Source: Deltaproteobacteria bacterium (lineage in GTDB: Bacteria > Myxococcota_A > Bradymonadia > UBA7976 > VGTA01). Taken from it: 5,050 nucleotides of DNA. Both the position numbers and the translations under genes were made by a program. The stretch spans positions 1 through 5,050 of the forward strand of contig VGTA01000318.1 of NCBI GenBank assembly GCA_016874875.1. The letters run 5' to 3'. Below, piece after piece: positions 1 to 5,050 of the stretch (positions are counted from its first letter, which is position 1; every line of letters begins with the position of its first letter). The notes under the pieces are model-generated. The model saw nothing but the letters and a program-made list of their open reading frames with translations, did no database searches and was not told where the DNA came from.

Positions 1-433
1 CGTCGTTGTAGTGGGGGGGCAGGAGCTTCACCGCCACCGGGCGCCCGAGGCTGAGGTCCTTGCCGGCGAACACGTACCCCATGCCCCCGCGCCCCACCTC
101 GCGATCGAGGGCGAACTTGCCGTCGAGCACGCCCCCCGCCTCAAAGAGCTCGCGCACGGGGCCCGCGGGCAGCTTGGCGAGCTGCACGCCGAGGGGCGGC
201 GTCCCCTCGCGCGGGAGGGCGGCGGGGGGCGCGGGGCGCGCCGCCGCGAGGGGCTGTGTGCGCAAGAGCACACGCGGCGCCCCCGGCGGCGGCGGGGCGG
301 GGCGGGAGAGGGGCGGGCGAGCGAGCGGCGGCGGCGTGGTCACGCGCGCCACCTCGCCGATGAGACTCGCGCCGCAGGTGGCGCAGAGCAGGCTCCCGAC
401 GGGGGCGGGGGCGTGGCAGTGGGGGCAGCTCAT
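1..433 (-). CDS. Zinc-ribbon serine/threonine protein kinase, N-terminal part (cut by window edge)
   Basis: Translating leftward from the ATG at 433-431 gives 144 open codons with no stop before the edge. Residues 3-20 form a zinc-ribbon-like CPHC...CATC motif (Cys3, Cys6, Cys17, Cys20). Residues about 34-72 are a Pro/Ala-rich linker. Kinase subdomain I follows at 112-122 with the Gly-rich ATP loop EVGRGGMGYVF, then subdomain II at 133-138 (VAVKLL), where Lys136 is the expected ATP-anchoring lysine. This order is typical of Hanks-type (PknB-like) kinases of myxobacteria and relatives, which phosphorylate Ser/Thr on cytoplasmic targets. The catalytic HRD and DFG motifs and any C-terminal sensor lie outside the window, so activity cannot be judged. 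The start is supported by an AGGAG 7 nt upstream. The gene reads away from the tRNA-Cys gene's terminator and so probably has its own promoter in 434-577. Confidence 0.93.
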   Translation of the reverse strand, partial: MSCPHCHAPAPVGSLLCATCGASLIGEVARVTTPPPLARPPLSRPAPPPPGAPRVLLRTQPLAAARPAPPAALPREGTPPLGVQLAKLPAGPVRELFEAGGVLDGKFALDREVGRGGMGYVFAGKDLSLGRPVAVKLLPPHYND

Positions 434-440
434 GTCTCGT

Positions 441-445
441 CTCCT
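441..445 (-). promoter_or_regulatory. Ribosome binding site of the kinase gene
   Basis: Read on the minus strand this is AGGAG, ending 7 nt before the ATG at 433. It fixes the kinase start at 433 and argues against the nearby ATG at 449, which is in another frame. Confidence 0.75.
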
Positions 446-483
446 GCATGTTCGCGCCCGGCGCTCAGGGGCGACGCGCGTGT

Positions 484-489
484 ATTTTA
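484..489 (-). promoter_or_regulatory. Possible -10 element for the kinase gene (weak)
   Basis: On the minus strand 489-484 reads TAAAAT, five of six matches to TATAAT, in an AT-rich island about 50 nt before the kinase start. No good -35 hexamer sits 16-18 nt upstream. An alternative is TTGTGC (550-545) with 17 nt to TATATC (527-522), which would place the -35 inside the 10-bp repeat array. Either is weak by sequence alone. The kinase does need a promoter in this gap because the upstream tRNA ends in a terminator. Confidence 0.25.
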
Positions 490-533
490 CATGGACGAGA
501 GAGTCAGGCGCCGAAGATTCTGATATACACTGA

Positions 534-583
534 TGCACAGGGCTGCACAAAGCTGCACAGGGCTGCACAAAACTGCACAAAAT
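534..583. repeat. Five tandem 10-bp direct repeats, consensus TGCACARRRC
   Basis: Five head-to-tail copies start at 534, 544, 554, 564 and 574. On the plus strand they read TGCACAGGGC, TGCACAAAGC, TGCACAGGGC, TGCACAAAAC and TGCACAAAAT. TGCACA is invariant and only the last four bases vary. The 10-bp period places each copy on nearly the same face of the helix. The array lies about 100 to 150 bp upstream of the kinase start. Its last copy overlaps the U-tract of the tRNA terminator. A cluster of regulator sites or a replication-slippage array are both possible; no function is shown. Confidence 0.9.
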
Positions 584-605
584 AAAACAGGACCCGCAGG
601 TCCTG
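578..605 (-). terminator. Intrinsic (Rho-independent) terminator of the tRNA-Cys gene
   Basis: On the minus strand a perfect 7-bp stem, CAGGACC (605-599) with GGTCCTG (594-588), encloses the 4-nt loop TGCG. It is followed directly by TTTTATTTT (587-579). The stem begins 5 nt beyond the tRNA 3' end, so it should end the tRNA transcript and insulate the kinase gene downstream. The plus strand has no T-run after the hairpin, so the terminator works in one direction only. Confidence 0.87.
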
Positions 606-610
606 CTCAG

Positions 611-684
611 AGGCGATGATCGGATTCGAACCGATGATAGACGGTTTTGCAGACCGTTGCCTTAGACCTCTCGGCCACATCGCC
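611..684 (-). tRNA. tRNA-Cys (anticodon GCA)
   Basis: The minus strand from 684 to 611 folds into a complete 74-nt cloverleaf. The acceptor stem GGCGATG/CATCGCC has 7 bp. The D arm is closed by GCC/GGC. The anticodon arm is ACGGT-CTGCAAA-ACCGT, with GCA at the anticodon positions. The variable loop is 5 nt, and the T arm is ATCGG-TTCGAAT-CCGAT. The discriminator base is U (position 611), the known identity base of cysteine tRNAs, which supports the anticodon call. CCA is not encoded, so it must be added after transcription. The gene is a single copy with its own promoter and terminator, and there is no duplicated 3' end nearby to suggest use as an integration site. Confidence 0.97.
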
Positions 685-695
685 ACATGCGCCGC

Positions 696-724
696 ACACT
701 ACAGGACCCCTCCCAGCATGTCAA
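696..724 (-). promoter_or_regulatory. Sigma-70-type promoter of the tRNA-Cys gene
   Basis: On the minus strand a perfect -35 TTGACA (724-719) and a 17-nt spacer lead to TAGTGT (701-696) as the -10. Between the -10 and the tRNA 5' end lies GCGGCGCATGT; a GC-rich discriminator of this kind is usual for stable-RNA promoters under growth-rate or stringent control. The -10 is only a partial match. The -35 overlaps the start codon of the divergent exported-protein gene (718-720). Confidence 0.72.
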
Positions 725-1707
725 AGATTTTTTTTGGAGCGCGCAGCGCCCTCCTCAGCGCCCTCCTCAGCGCCCTCCATCCCCCCCCCTCCATCGCCCA
801 GCCCACCCCCCCCACTCCCTCCACTCTCCACGAAGAAGCAGAAGAAGCAGAAGAAGCAGAAGAATCCCTGCTGCTCGACCTCACCGCCGTCGTCAGCTAT
901 CAGGGGCGGCTCGACTGGGCGAGCGACCAGAGCGCCCTCACCGCCATGGCGCCGCGCCTCATCGAGCTCGCCTGCGGGGCGCCGCGCGCCGCGCTCGCCG
1001 CGCTCCAGGCGCGCCTCGCCGCCGAGGTGGCGCGCGCCGGGAGCGTGGAGGGGCGCTGGCGGGCGGCGGTCGCGCGCGGCGAGGCGCCCGACCTCGACGA
1101 CTACGCCGACGACCTCGAGCGCGAGCGCGTCCTGAGCGCCGCCCGATACGCCGAGGGGCGCCTCGGCGAGTGCCCCTTCTGGCGCGCCCCCCGCGCCGCG
1201 CTCCACGGCGTGCACCGCGACGCCGGGCGGGTGCAGCTGGTGCTAGAGACCATGGGCAGCGCGCAGCTCGTGCTGAGCGGGGGCGACGCCGCCGTGGGCG
1301 GGGCGGGGCAGGGGCGCGCCCTCGGCGTGTGGGGCGCCACCCTCGGCGTGGGCCTCGGCGCCGGCCTCGAGGTGGGCGGGGCGAGCACCTTCCCCAAAGA
1401 CGAGCGCGGGCAGCGGAGCGTCAAGGCGATGTGGAGCGCCGGCCTCCCCCTCATCGCCCGCTGGTGGGTGGGCAACCTGCGCCTCGACACCGAGGTGGCG
1501 CTGGTGGGGCGCTTCCCCGACGGCGACCTGCGCGACGCCCTCGTCGGCTACCGCGTGGCGCAGGGGGTGGGGGTGAGCACGCTGCGGGTGGCGGGGCTCT
1601 TGCCGCACTTTATGCTCTGGGCGGGCTACGAGTCCTACTCGGGGAGCGCGCCCGCCGACGTGGTGCGGGTGGGGACGCGCGTGGGGGTGAGCTGGGGCGG
1701 CGAGTGA
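718..1707 (+). CDS. Exported protein of unknown function, probable outer-membrane beta-barrel C-terminal half
   Basis: The product has 329 residues and I do not recognise a named family. Residues 1-27 look like a signal peptide: Lys3 and Arg9, then a hydrophobic ALLSALLSAL core and a signal peptidase site S25-I-A27 before Gln28. Next come a Pro/Thr spacer and an acidic EEAEEAEEAEE stretch (39-49). A mostly helical, charged domain follows (about 51-165) with two cysteines, Cys86 and Cys152, the second in ECPFW, possibly disulfide-linked. From about 170 the chain alternates short beta-strand-like segments with Gly/Asp turns (for example 203-222, 253-265, 283-303, 313-327), as expected for a small membrane barrel. 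The ATG at 718 is chosen because the frame upstream runs through the tRNA gene and has no other start below it. A weak AGGA lies 11 nt upstream. The gene is convergent with the next one, 26 bp apart. Confidence 0.8.
   Translation: MSKIFFGARSALLSALLSALHPPPSIAQPTPPTPSTLHEEAEEAEEAEESLLLDLTAVVSYQGRLDWASDQSALTAMAPRLIELACGAPRAALAALQARLAAEVARAGSVEGRWRAAVARGEAPDLDDYADDLERERVLSAARYAEGRLGECPFWRAPRAALHGVHRDAGRVQLVLETMGSAQLVLSGGDAAVGGAGQGRALGVWGATLGVGLGAGLEVGGASTFPKDERGQRSVKAMWSAGLPLIARWWVGNLRLDTEVALVGRFPDGDLRDALVGYRVAQGVGVSTLRVAGLLPHFMLWAGYESYSGSAPADVVRVGTRVGVSWGGE
744..779 (+). repeat. Three 12-bp tandem repeats inside the signal-peptide coding region
   Basis: CAGCGCCCTCCT occurs at 744-755 and 756-767 and again, with one changed base, at 768-779. 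The copies encode the repeated Ser-Ala-Leu-Leu of the hydrophobic core. Gain or loss of a copy would keep the frame and change core length by four residues. Confidence 0.9.
832..864 (+). repeat. 9-bp tandem repeat encoding Glu-Glu-Ala
   Basis: GAAGAAGCA is repeated three times (832-840, 841-849, 850-858), followed by a partial copy to 864. It encodes the acidic EEA run just after the predicted signal peptide. Its purine-rich, AT-richer composition stands out from the surrounding GC-rich gene. Confidence 0.92.
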
Positions 1708-1727
1708 GGCGCGGCGAGTGAGGCGCG
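1700..1727. repeat. 14-bp tandem duplication across a stop codon
   Basis: GCGAGTGAGGCGCG occurs at 1700-1713 and again at 1714-1727. The first copy contains the TGA that ends the exported-protein gene; the second fills most of the 26-bp gap between the two convergent genes. I see no hairpin with a T-run here, so no intrinsic terminator can be called for either gene. Confidence 0.8.
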
Positions 1728-1733
1728 GCGCCC

Positions 1734-2561
1734 TCAGCGCCCCGCCGCCGCCCGCTCGCGCCTGTGGCGGGCGAGCGCCTGCAGCGCCGGCAGCGCCCCC
1801 GCGCGCGCGAACGCCGCCTCCACCTCATCAAACGAGATCAGGTACAGCGTCGCGTCGGTCTCGGCGAGGGCGCTGAGGGCGGGCGCCCCGTCGCCGAGCG
1901 CCAGCTCCACGTTGAGCAGGTCGCCCACCCCGAGCGTCTGCAGCGCCCGCAGCCCCGCCTGGAGCCGCACGTCGCCCTTGCCGATCACGATGAGCGACGA
2001 GATGCGAGATTTGTCGTCAAAGATCTTGGTACCGGCGCGCACGTAGCGCATCGTCGCCACGTCGATCAGGTGGAGCATGTCCTGCGGCGCGAGGCGCAAG
2101 AAGAGGTCGCTCTCGCCGAGGAGGGCGTGGAGCGTGTGGCGCTGCGTGTAGCGCTCCACCTGCCGCTGCAGCTCAGGGTGGCTGGCGCTGAGGGGCTTGA
2201 GGGCGCGGGTGGGCACAAAGAGCACCTCGGCGTCCCCGAGCGCCACCACGCGCTCCTCCCACAGCTTGCCCTCGAGCCACTCCATCGCCCCAAAGACGTC
2301 CCCCGGCCCCAGCTCCGCGATGCGCGCCCAGCCGAGCGCCGCCATCTGATCCACGCGCACCTGCCCGCTGAGGATAAAGCTCAGCCCCTCGCAGGGGTCC
2401 CCCACCTCGTTGAGCAGCGCGCCGCGCGCGTAGGCGCGGCGCTGGCCCGTCACCAGCAGCCGCTGCGTCACGGGGGCGGGGATGTGCTCAAAGAGGCCCC
2501 CGCGCGGCAGGTTGAGCGGCGTGAGGGACGAGGGGAGGGGGGAGCGGGCGGGGAGCGTCAT
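1734..2561 (-). CDS. Tandem cyclic-nucleotide-binding-domain protein without an output domain
   Basis: The product has 275 residues and no signal peptide, so it is probably cytoplasmic. The first CNB/CAP-type fold spans about 33-135. It contains RGALLNEVGDPCEGLSFILS, the strand-turn core GQVRV, GDVFG, and a possible phosphate-binding cassette at 89-107 with Arg104 in the expected place. The usual Glu of FGE is Ala92. A second, weaker repeat spans about 150-255 (RAGTKIFDDKSRISSLIVIGKGDVRL, then LISFDEVEAAF) and lacks the cassette arginine. No helix-turn-helix, kinase or cyclase domain follows, so it is not a CRP-type transcription factor. It could bind a cyclic nucleotide or another ligand, or act only as a protein-interaction module; its partner is unknown. 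The start overlaps the preceding stop as ATGA (2561-2558). With no convincing ribosome binding site of its own, it probably depends on translational coupling to the upstream gene. Confidence 0.86.
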   Translation of the reverse strand: MTLPARSPLPSSLTPLNLPRGGLFEHIPAPVTQRLLVTGQRRAYARGALLNEVGDPCEGLSFILSGQVRVDQMAALGWARIAELGPGDVFGAMEWLEGKLWEERVVALGDAEVLFVPTRALKPLSASHPELQRQVERYTQRHTLHALLGESDLFLRLAPQDMLHLIDVATMRYVRAGTKIFDDKSRISSLIVIGKGDVRLQAGLRALQTLGVGDLLNVELALGDGAPALSALAETDATLYLISFDEVEAAFARAGALPALQALARHRRERAAAGR

Positions 2562-4948
2562 GGGTCACATCCGGTGAGCTGAGAGATCCAGAGGGCGAGC
2601 GTGGCGGCGCCCTCAAAGTCCTCCATGTGCGAGCTGAGGGGCGGCATCTTACCAAAGCCGCGGGTGCGTGCCCGCAAGAGGAGGACGCTGCGGTCGGGGT
2701 CGCCGGGCGCCACCAGGCGCGCGTCGGGCACCACGATATCGCCGAGCGTGGGCGGCACGTCACACAGCCCCATCTCGCTGAACGGCGTTGTGAGCCGGAG
2801 GTCGAGGCTGAGGTGCGTGAGCGCGCCCGGCAGGTGGCAGTAGGCGCAGTTCACGTGCAGGAGCTCGCGCGCGTCGCGCTCCACGCTGATGGCGGGGTCG
2901 CCCCCGCGCGAGAGGCGCGGCAGCTCGGCGGCGGGGGCGGGGAGGCGCAGGTAGCCGGCGCGGGCGAGGGCGTCGAGCTGGTTGAGCGCGCCGCCCTCGT
3001 AGGTGCGCGTGAGGTTGAGCTGCTCCACCGACAGCCCGAGGGTGAAGCCGGCGGCGGGGGTGTGGCACTCGTCGCAGGCGCTCGGGTCGAGGAAGGACCA
3101 CCGCTGCGGCCCCACGGGCCCCTCGAGCGTCTCGTCATAGCCGTTGAGCAGCAGGTCGGCGTCGGAGAGGTCCTCGCGCCAGCGATAGGTGTAGCCCACC
3201 CAGCCGCGGGCGCTGTGGTGGAGCAGGCGCGTCTCGTAGCGCCTGCGCTGCCCCGCGCGGTCGGTGATGTAGAAGGTCTTGATGATCACGGCGCCCTCGG
3301 GCAGCGACAGCGACTCGCCGGCGGGCGCGTAGCCGATCTCGGCGCCGGCGGGAAGAGCGAGGGCGCGCTCCTTTTCGGCGCGGTCGCTCCAGAAGGGGCG
3401 GTTGACCTCATAGGGCACCACGCTGCGCGCGAGGAGGGCGCGCGGGGTGTCGCTGAAGCAGCCGGTGAGGCTCAAGAGCTGCGGGAAGACCACGGCGCCG
3501 GGCTCGTCGCCGCGGGAGACGAGGCGGCGCGCCTCGCCCTCGGCGCTCCAGAGCAGCGGCTCCGACTCCGCGTCGACGCTGAGCGCCGCTAGGTCCACGC
3601 CCTCCACGAGGACCTGCGCGCGCTGCGGGGCGCTGGGGGGCACCGCCACGAGGCGGCGGGCGGGGCGGTCGGCGTAGAGGTAGTAGCCGGCGAGGGTGGG
3701 GTGGGCGGCGCCGCGGTACACGAAGCCGCCCACGAGCGCGGGCGCGGCGGGGGCGCCGGGCGCCTCGGCGCCGCGCGCGAGGGTGACGAAAGGCGGCGCG
3801 TAGCCCTCGGGCGCGCACCCCGGCGCCGCGCACGCGTCCCCCTCCACCGCGGGCCAGCCGTGGTGCGCCCCCCCCACCACGCGACTCACCTCGTCCCGCC
3901 GCGCCCCGGCGTCGGTCACGAGGAGCGCGCCGCTGGGCGCGTCGAGCGAGAGGTGCGCTGGGTCGCGCAGCCCCCACGCCCACAGCTCGGGGCGCCCCCC
4001 TCCCGCTCCCCCCCCCGCGCCCCCCTCCGCGCCCCCCCTCGCGCCGCAGCGGTTGCCCGCGAAGGGGTTGGTGGAGGGGACGCTGTAGGGGAGTCCGCAG
4101 TCGGGGTCAGGGGCGCTGACGTCGAGGCGCAGGACGGCGCCGCGGAGGACGTCGGGGGCGGGCGCGAGGGCGCCGTCCGCCGCCTCGCCCTCAAGCGGCG
4201 CGCCCCCGCCGTCCCCGAGCGCCACATAGAGCGTGCCGTCCCCGCCAAAGGCGAGTCCGCCGCCGGGGCGGTCGGGGCCGGGCTGCGGCGCCTCGAGGAG
4301 CGACACCTCGGCGCCGGCGTCGAGCGCGAGCCCCTCGCCGAGCGCCCAGCGCCCGAGGCGGACGCAGCGCGGCGCGCCGGAGCGGGGGCAGCGCGAGGAG
4401 GCGTAGAGGGCGAACAGGGCGCGGTCTTGAGCGAAACGCGGCGAGAGGGCGAGGGCGAGGAGGCCGCGCCCGCCGTCGGCGCTCACGGGCAGCGCCCCGA
4501 GCGCGCGCGGCGCCGCCCCCGCGCCCTCCGCCCCGCGCTCATCGAGCGGCCACGCCCACAGGCGCCCCTCGCGGTCCCCCGCCAGCAGCTCCCCCGCGCC
4601 CCCCGCGCCCCCCCGCGCCGTCACCGCGCTCACCACCCCCGGGACGCGCAGGCCCGCCACCGGCTCTAGCGACACGCGCGCTGGGGGGGGCGGGGCGGGC
4701 AGCGCGCAGGTCTGCACCGGGGGGCGGGGCCCGAGCGGCCCCTCCGGCCCAAACGCGTCGCCGCCCCCCGCGCCCCCGCCGAGCCCGCCCCCCGCCAGCC
4801 CGCCCCCCGCCAGCCCGCCCCCCGCGCCCCCCACGGGCGTGAGGGGACTCACCTCGCGCTGCGAGTCGCAGGAGGGCGCCGCGCAGGCGAAAGAGAGCGC
4901 CGCGAGGAGCGCGCGGCGCGCGGCGCGAGGGCGGGGGGTGAGTGCCAC
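2558..4948 (-). CDS. Exported PQQ-sugar-dehydrogenase-like beta-propeller fused to a diheme cytochrome c-type domain, probable lipoprotein
   Basis: The product has 796 residues. The N-terminus (RR, then a hydrophobic run at 13-25) is a signal peptide; Cys27 or Cys22 could be lipidated, though neither lipobox is canonical. A Gly-rich linker (40-63) follows. Residues about 95-475 match a glucose/sorbosone-dehydrogenase propeller: GGGLAFGGDGTLYVALGDGG (229-248), GLRDP (326-330), GGAHHGWPAVEG (359-370) and GGFVYRG (407-413). Residues about 485-796 match the C-terminal region of the HNE_0200/SO_2930-type family, with two haem c motifs, CDECH (625-629) and CAYCH (701-705). Met768 in KMPPL is a candidate axial ligand. 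Cysteine pairs 187/195, 284/301 and 373/378 suggest disulfides in an oxidising compartment. The expected role is oxidation of a sugar-like substrate with electrons passed to the haems. Arg227 sits where soluble PQQ glucose dehydrogenase has its base histidine, so activity is uncertain. The gene is first in an operon with the tandem CNB gene. Confidence 0.92.
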   Translation of the reverse strand: MALTPRPRAARRALLAALSFACAAPSCDSQREVSPLTPVGGAGGGLAGGGLAGGGLGGGAGGGDAFGPEGPLGPRPPVQTCALPAPPPPARVSLEPVAGLRVPGVVSAVTARGGAGGAGELLAGDREGRLWAWPLDERGAEGAGAAPRALGALPVSADGGRGLLALALSPRFAQDRALFALYASSRCPRSGAPRCVRLGRWALGEGLALDAGAEVSLLEAPQPGPDRPGGGLAFGGDGTLYVALGDGGGAPLEGEAADGALAPAPDVLRGAVLRLDVSAPDPDCGLPYSVPSTNPFAGNRCGARGGAEGGAGGGAGGGRPELWAWGLRDPAHLSLDAPSGALLVTDAGARRDEVSRVVGGAHHGWPAVEGDACAAPGCAPEGYAPPFVTLARGAEAPGAPAAPALVGGFVYRGAAHPTLAGYYLYADRPARRLVAVPPSAPQRAQVLVEGVDLAALSVDAESEPLLWSAEGEARRLVSRGDEPGAVVFPQLLSLTGCFSDTPRALLARSVVPYEVNRPFWSDRAEKERALALPAGAEIGYAPAGESLSLPEGAVIIKTFYITDRAGQRRRYETRLLHHSARGWVGYTYRWREDLSDADLLLNGYDETLEGPVGPQRWSFLDPSACDECHTPAAGFTLGLSVEQLNLTRTYEGGALNQLDALARAGYLRLPAPAAELPRLSRGGDPAISVERDARELLHVNCAYCHLPGALTHLSLDLRLTTPFSEMGLCDVPPTLGDIVVPDARLVAPGDPDRSVLLLRARTRGFGKMPPLSSHMEDFEGAATLALWISQLTGCDP
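4782..4826 (-). repeat. 15-bp tandem repeats encoding the LAGGG linker
   Basis: Three copies of a 15-bp unit (plus strand AGCCCGCCCCCCGCC) start at 4782, 4797 and 4812; the last base of the third differs. On the coding strand they give the Leu-Ala-Gly-Gly-Gly repeats of the lipoprotein linker (about residues 41-56). Copy-number change would stay in frame and alter the tether length between the membrane anchor and the propeller. Confidence 0.88.
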
Positions 4949-4954
4949 GGTGGT

Positions 4955-4958
4955 CTCC
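4955..4958 (-). promoter_or_regulatory. Ribosome binding site that selects the GTG start of the propeller-cytochrome gene
   Basis: GGAG on the minus strand ends 6 nt before the GTG at 4948-4946. That start places an Arg-rich, then hydrophobic signal peptide at the N-terminus, so the GTG is preferred over any later start. Confidence 0.72.
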
Positions 4959-5050
4959 AGGGGGGGGTGAGGTCGCGGGGGGGGCGCGAGGGGCGCGGGG
5001 GGGGGGGCGCGGGGGGCAGGGCGCGCGCCCCCCTCCTGGGCGGCGGCGGG
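4959..5050. other. G-run-rich leader upstream of the lipoprotein operon; no gene seen
   Basis: The plus strand carries G7 (4961-4967), G8 (4977-4984), G4 (4990-4993), G11 (4997-5007) and G6 (5011-5016). A 12-bp self-complementary stretch GGGCGCGCGCCC follows at 5019-5030. No open frame with coding character and no -10/-35 pair is visible. The operon promoter may lie here or beyond the right edge. The G-runs could form G-quadruplexes on the template strand of the operon; this is inferred from composition only. Confidence 0.6.

Noticed and set aside
11..533. Plus-strand open frames over the kinase region
   Set aside because: They are rich in Arg, Gly and Ala in the way GC-rich antisense frames are, show no motif, and lie opposite a clear zinc-ribbon kinase.
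534..583. CRISPR array or plasmid-type iterons
   Set aside because: The repeats are only 10 bp and have no spacers, and no replication protein gene or AT-rich origin region is nearby. The array is kept as an unexplained repeat.
611..684. tRNA-Cys as an attachment site for an integrated element
   Set aside because: No second copy of the tRNA 3' end and no integrase or phage gene is seen in the window.
616..717. Upstream extension of the exported-protein frame to an ATG at 616
   Set aside because: These codons run antisense through the tRNA-Cys gene, and the signal peptide begins properly only at the ATG at 718.
1722..1743. Terminator hairpin between the convergent genes
   Set aside because: The GC-rich self-complementary bases give only short stems or too small a loop, and there is no T-run on either strand.
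2627..4669. Long plus-strand open frames opposite the propeller-cytochrome gene
   Set aside because: The minus-strand frame carries both haem motifs, propeller motifs and a signal peptide; the opposite frames have no recognisable domain and simple composition bias.

Overview
The window is very GC-rich DNA, with many G or C homopolymers and a strong G/C preference at third codon positions. It encodes a zinc-ribbon Ser/Thr protein kinase, a tandem cyclic-nucleotide-binding-fold protein, a Gly-linker lipoprotein and a signal-peptide protein with a probable beta-barrel end. Together these suggest a Gram-negative delta-proteobacterial relative (Myxococcota or Bradymonadota type). This placement is inference from gene content and composition, not from a marker gene.

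Layout, left to right. Positions 1-433 (minus) hold the N-terminal 144 codons of a Ser/Thr kinase that runs off the left edge. Positions 434-610 are intergenic: a kinase ribosome binding site, a possible weak promoter, five 10-bp direct repeats (534-583) and an intrinsic terminator. The terminator belongs to a tRNA-Cys(GCA) gene at 611-684 (minus), whose promoter lies at 696-724. A plus-strand gene for an exported, probably outer-membrane protein (718-1707) starts inside that tRNA promoter, and its first 150 bp are packed with short repeats and homopolymers. It converges on a two-gene minus-strand operon. The first gene (4948-2558) encodes a large exported lipoprotein-like protein, a PQQ-sugar-dehydrogenase-type beta-propeller fused to a two-haem cytochrome c-like C-terminal region. 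The second (2561-1734), overlapping it by 4 bp as ATGA, encodes a protein with two cyclic-nucleotide-binding folds and no visible output domain. Positions 4949-5050 are a G-run-rich leader with no gene.

How the genes may work together: the operon couples a cell-envelope redox protein to a cytoplasmic ligand-sensing-fold protein, and the coupling by overlap is visible in the sequence. A functional link between them, or to the neighbouring kinase, is only inference. No CRISPR array, insertion sequence, phage gene or recognisable defence system is present. The points most worth a second look are the repeat array beside the tRNA, the repeat-dense 5' end of the exported-protein gene, and the propeller-cytochrome fusion whose presumed catalytic His position holds Arg.
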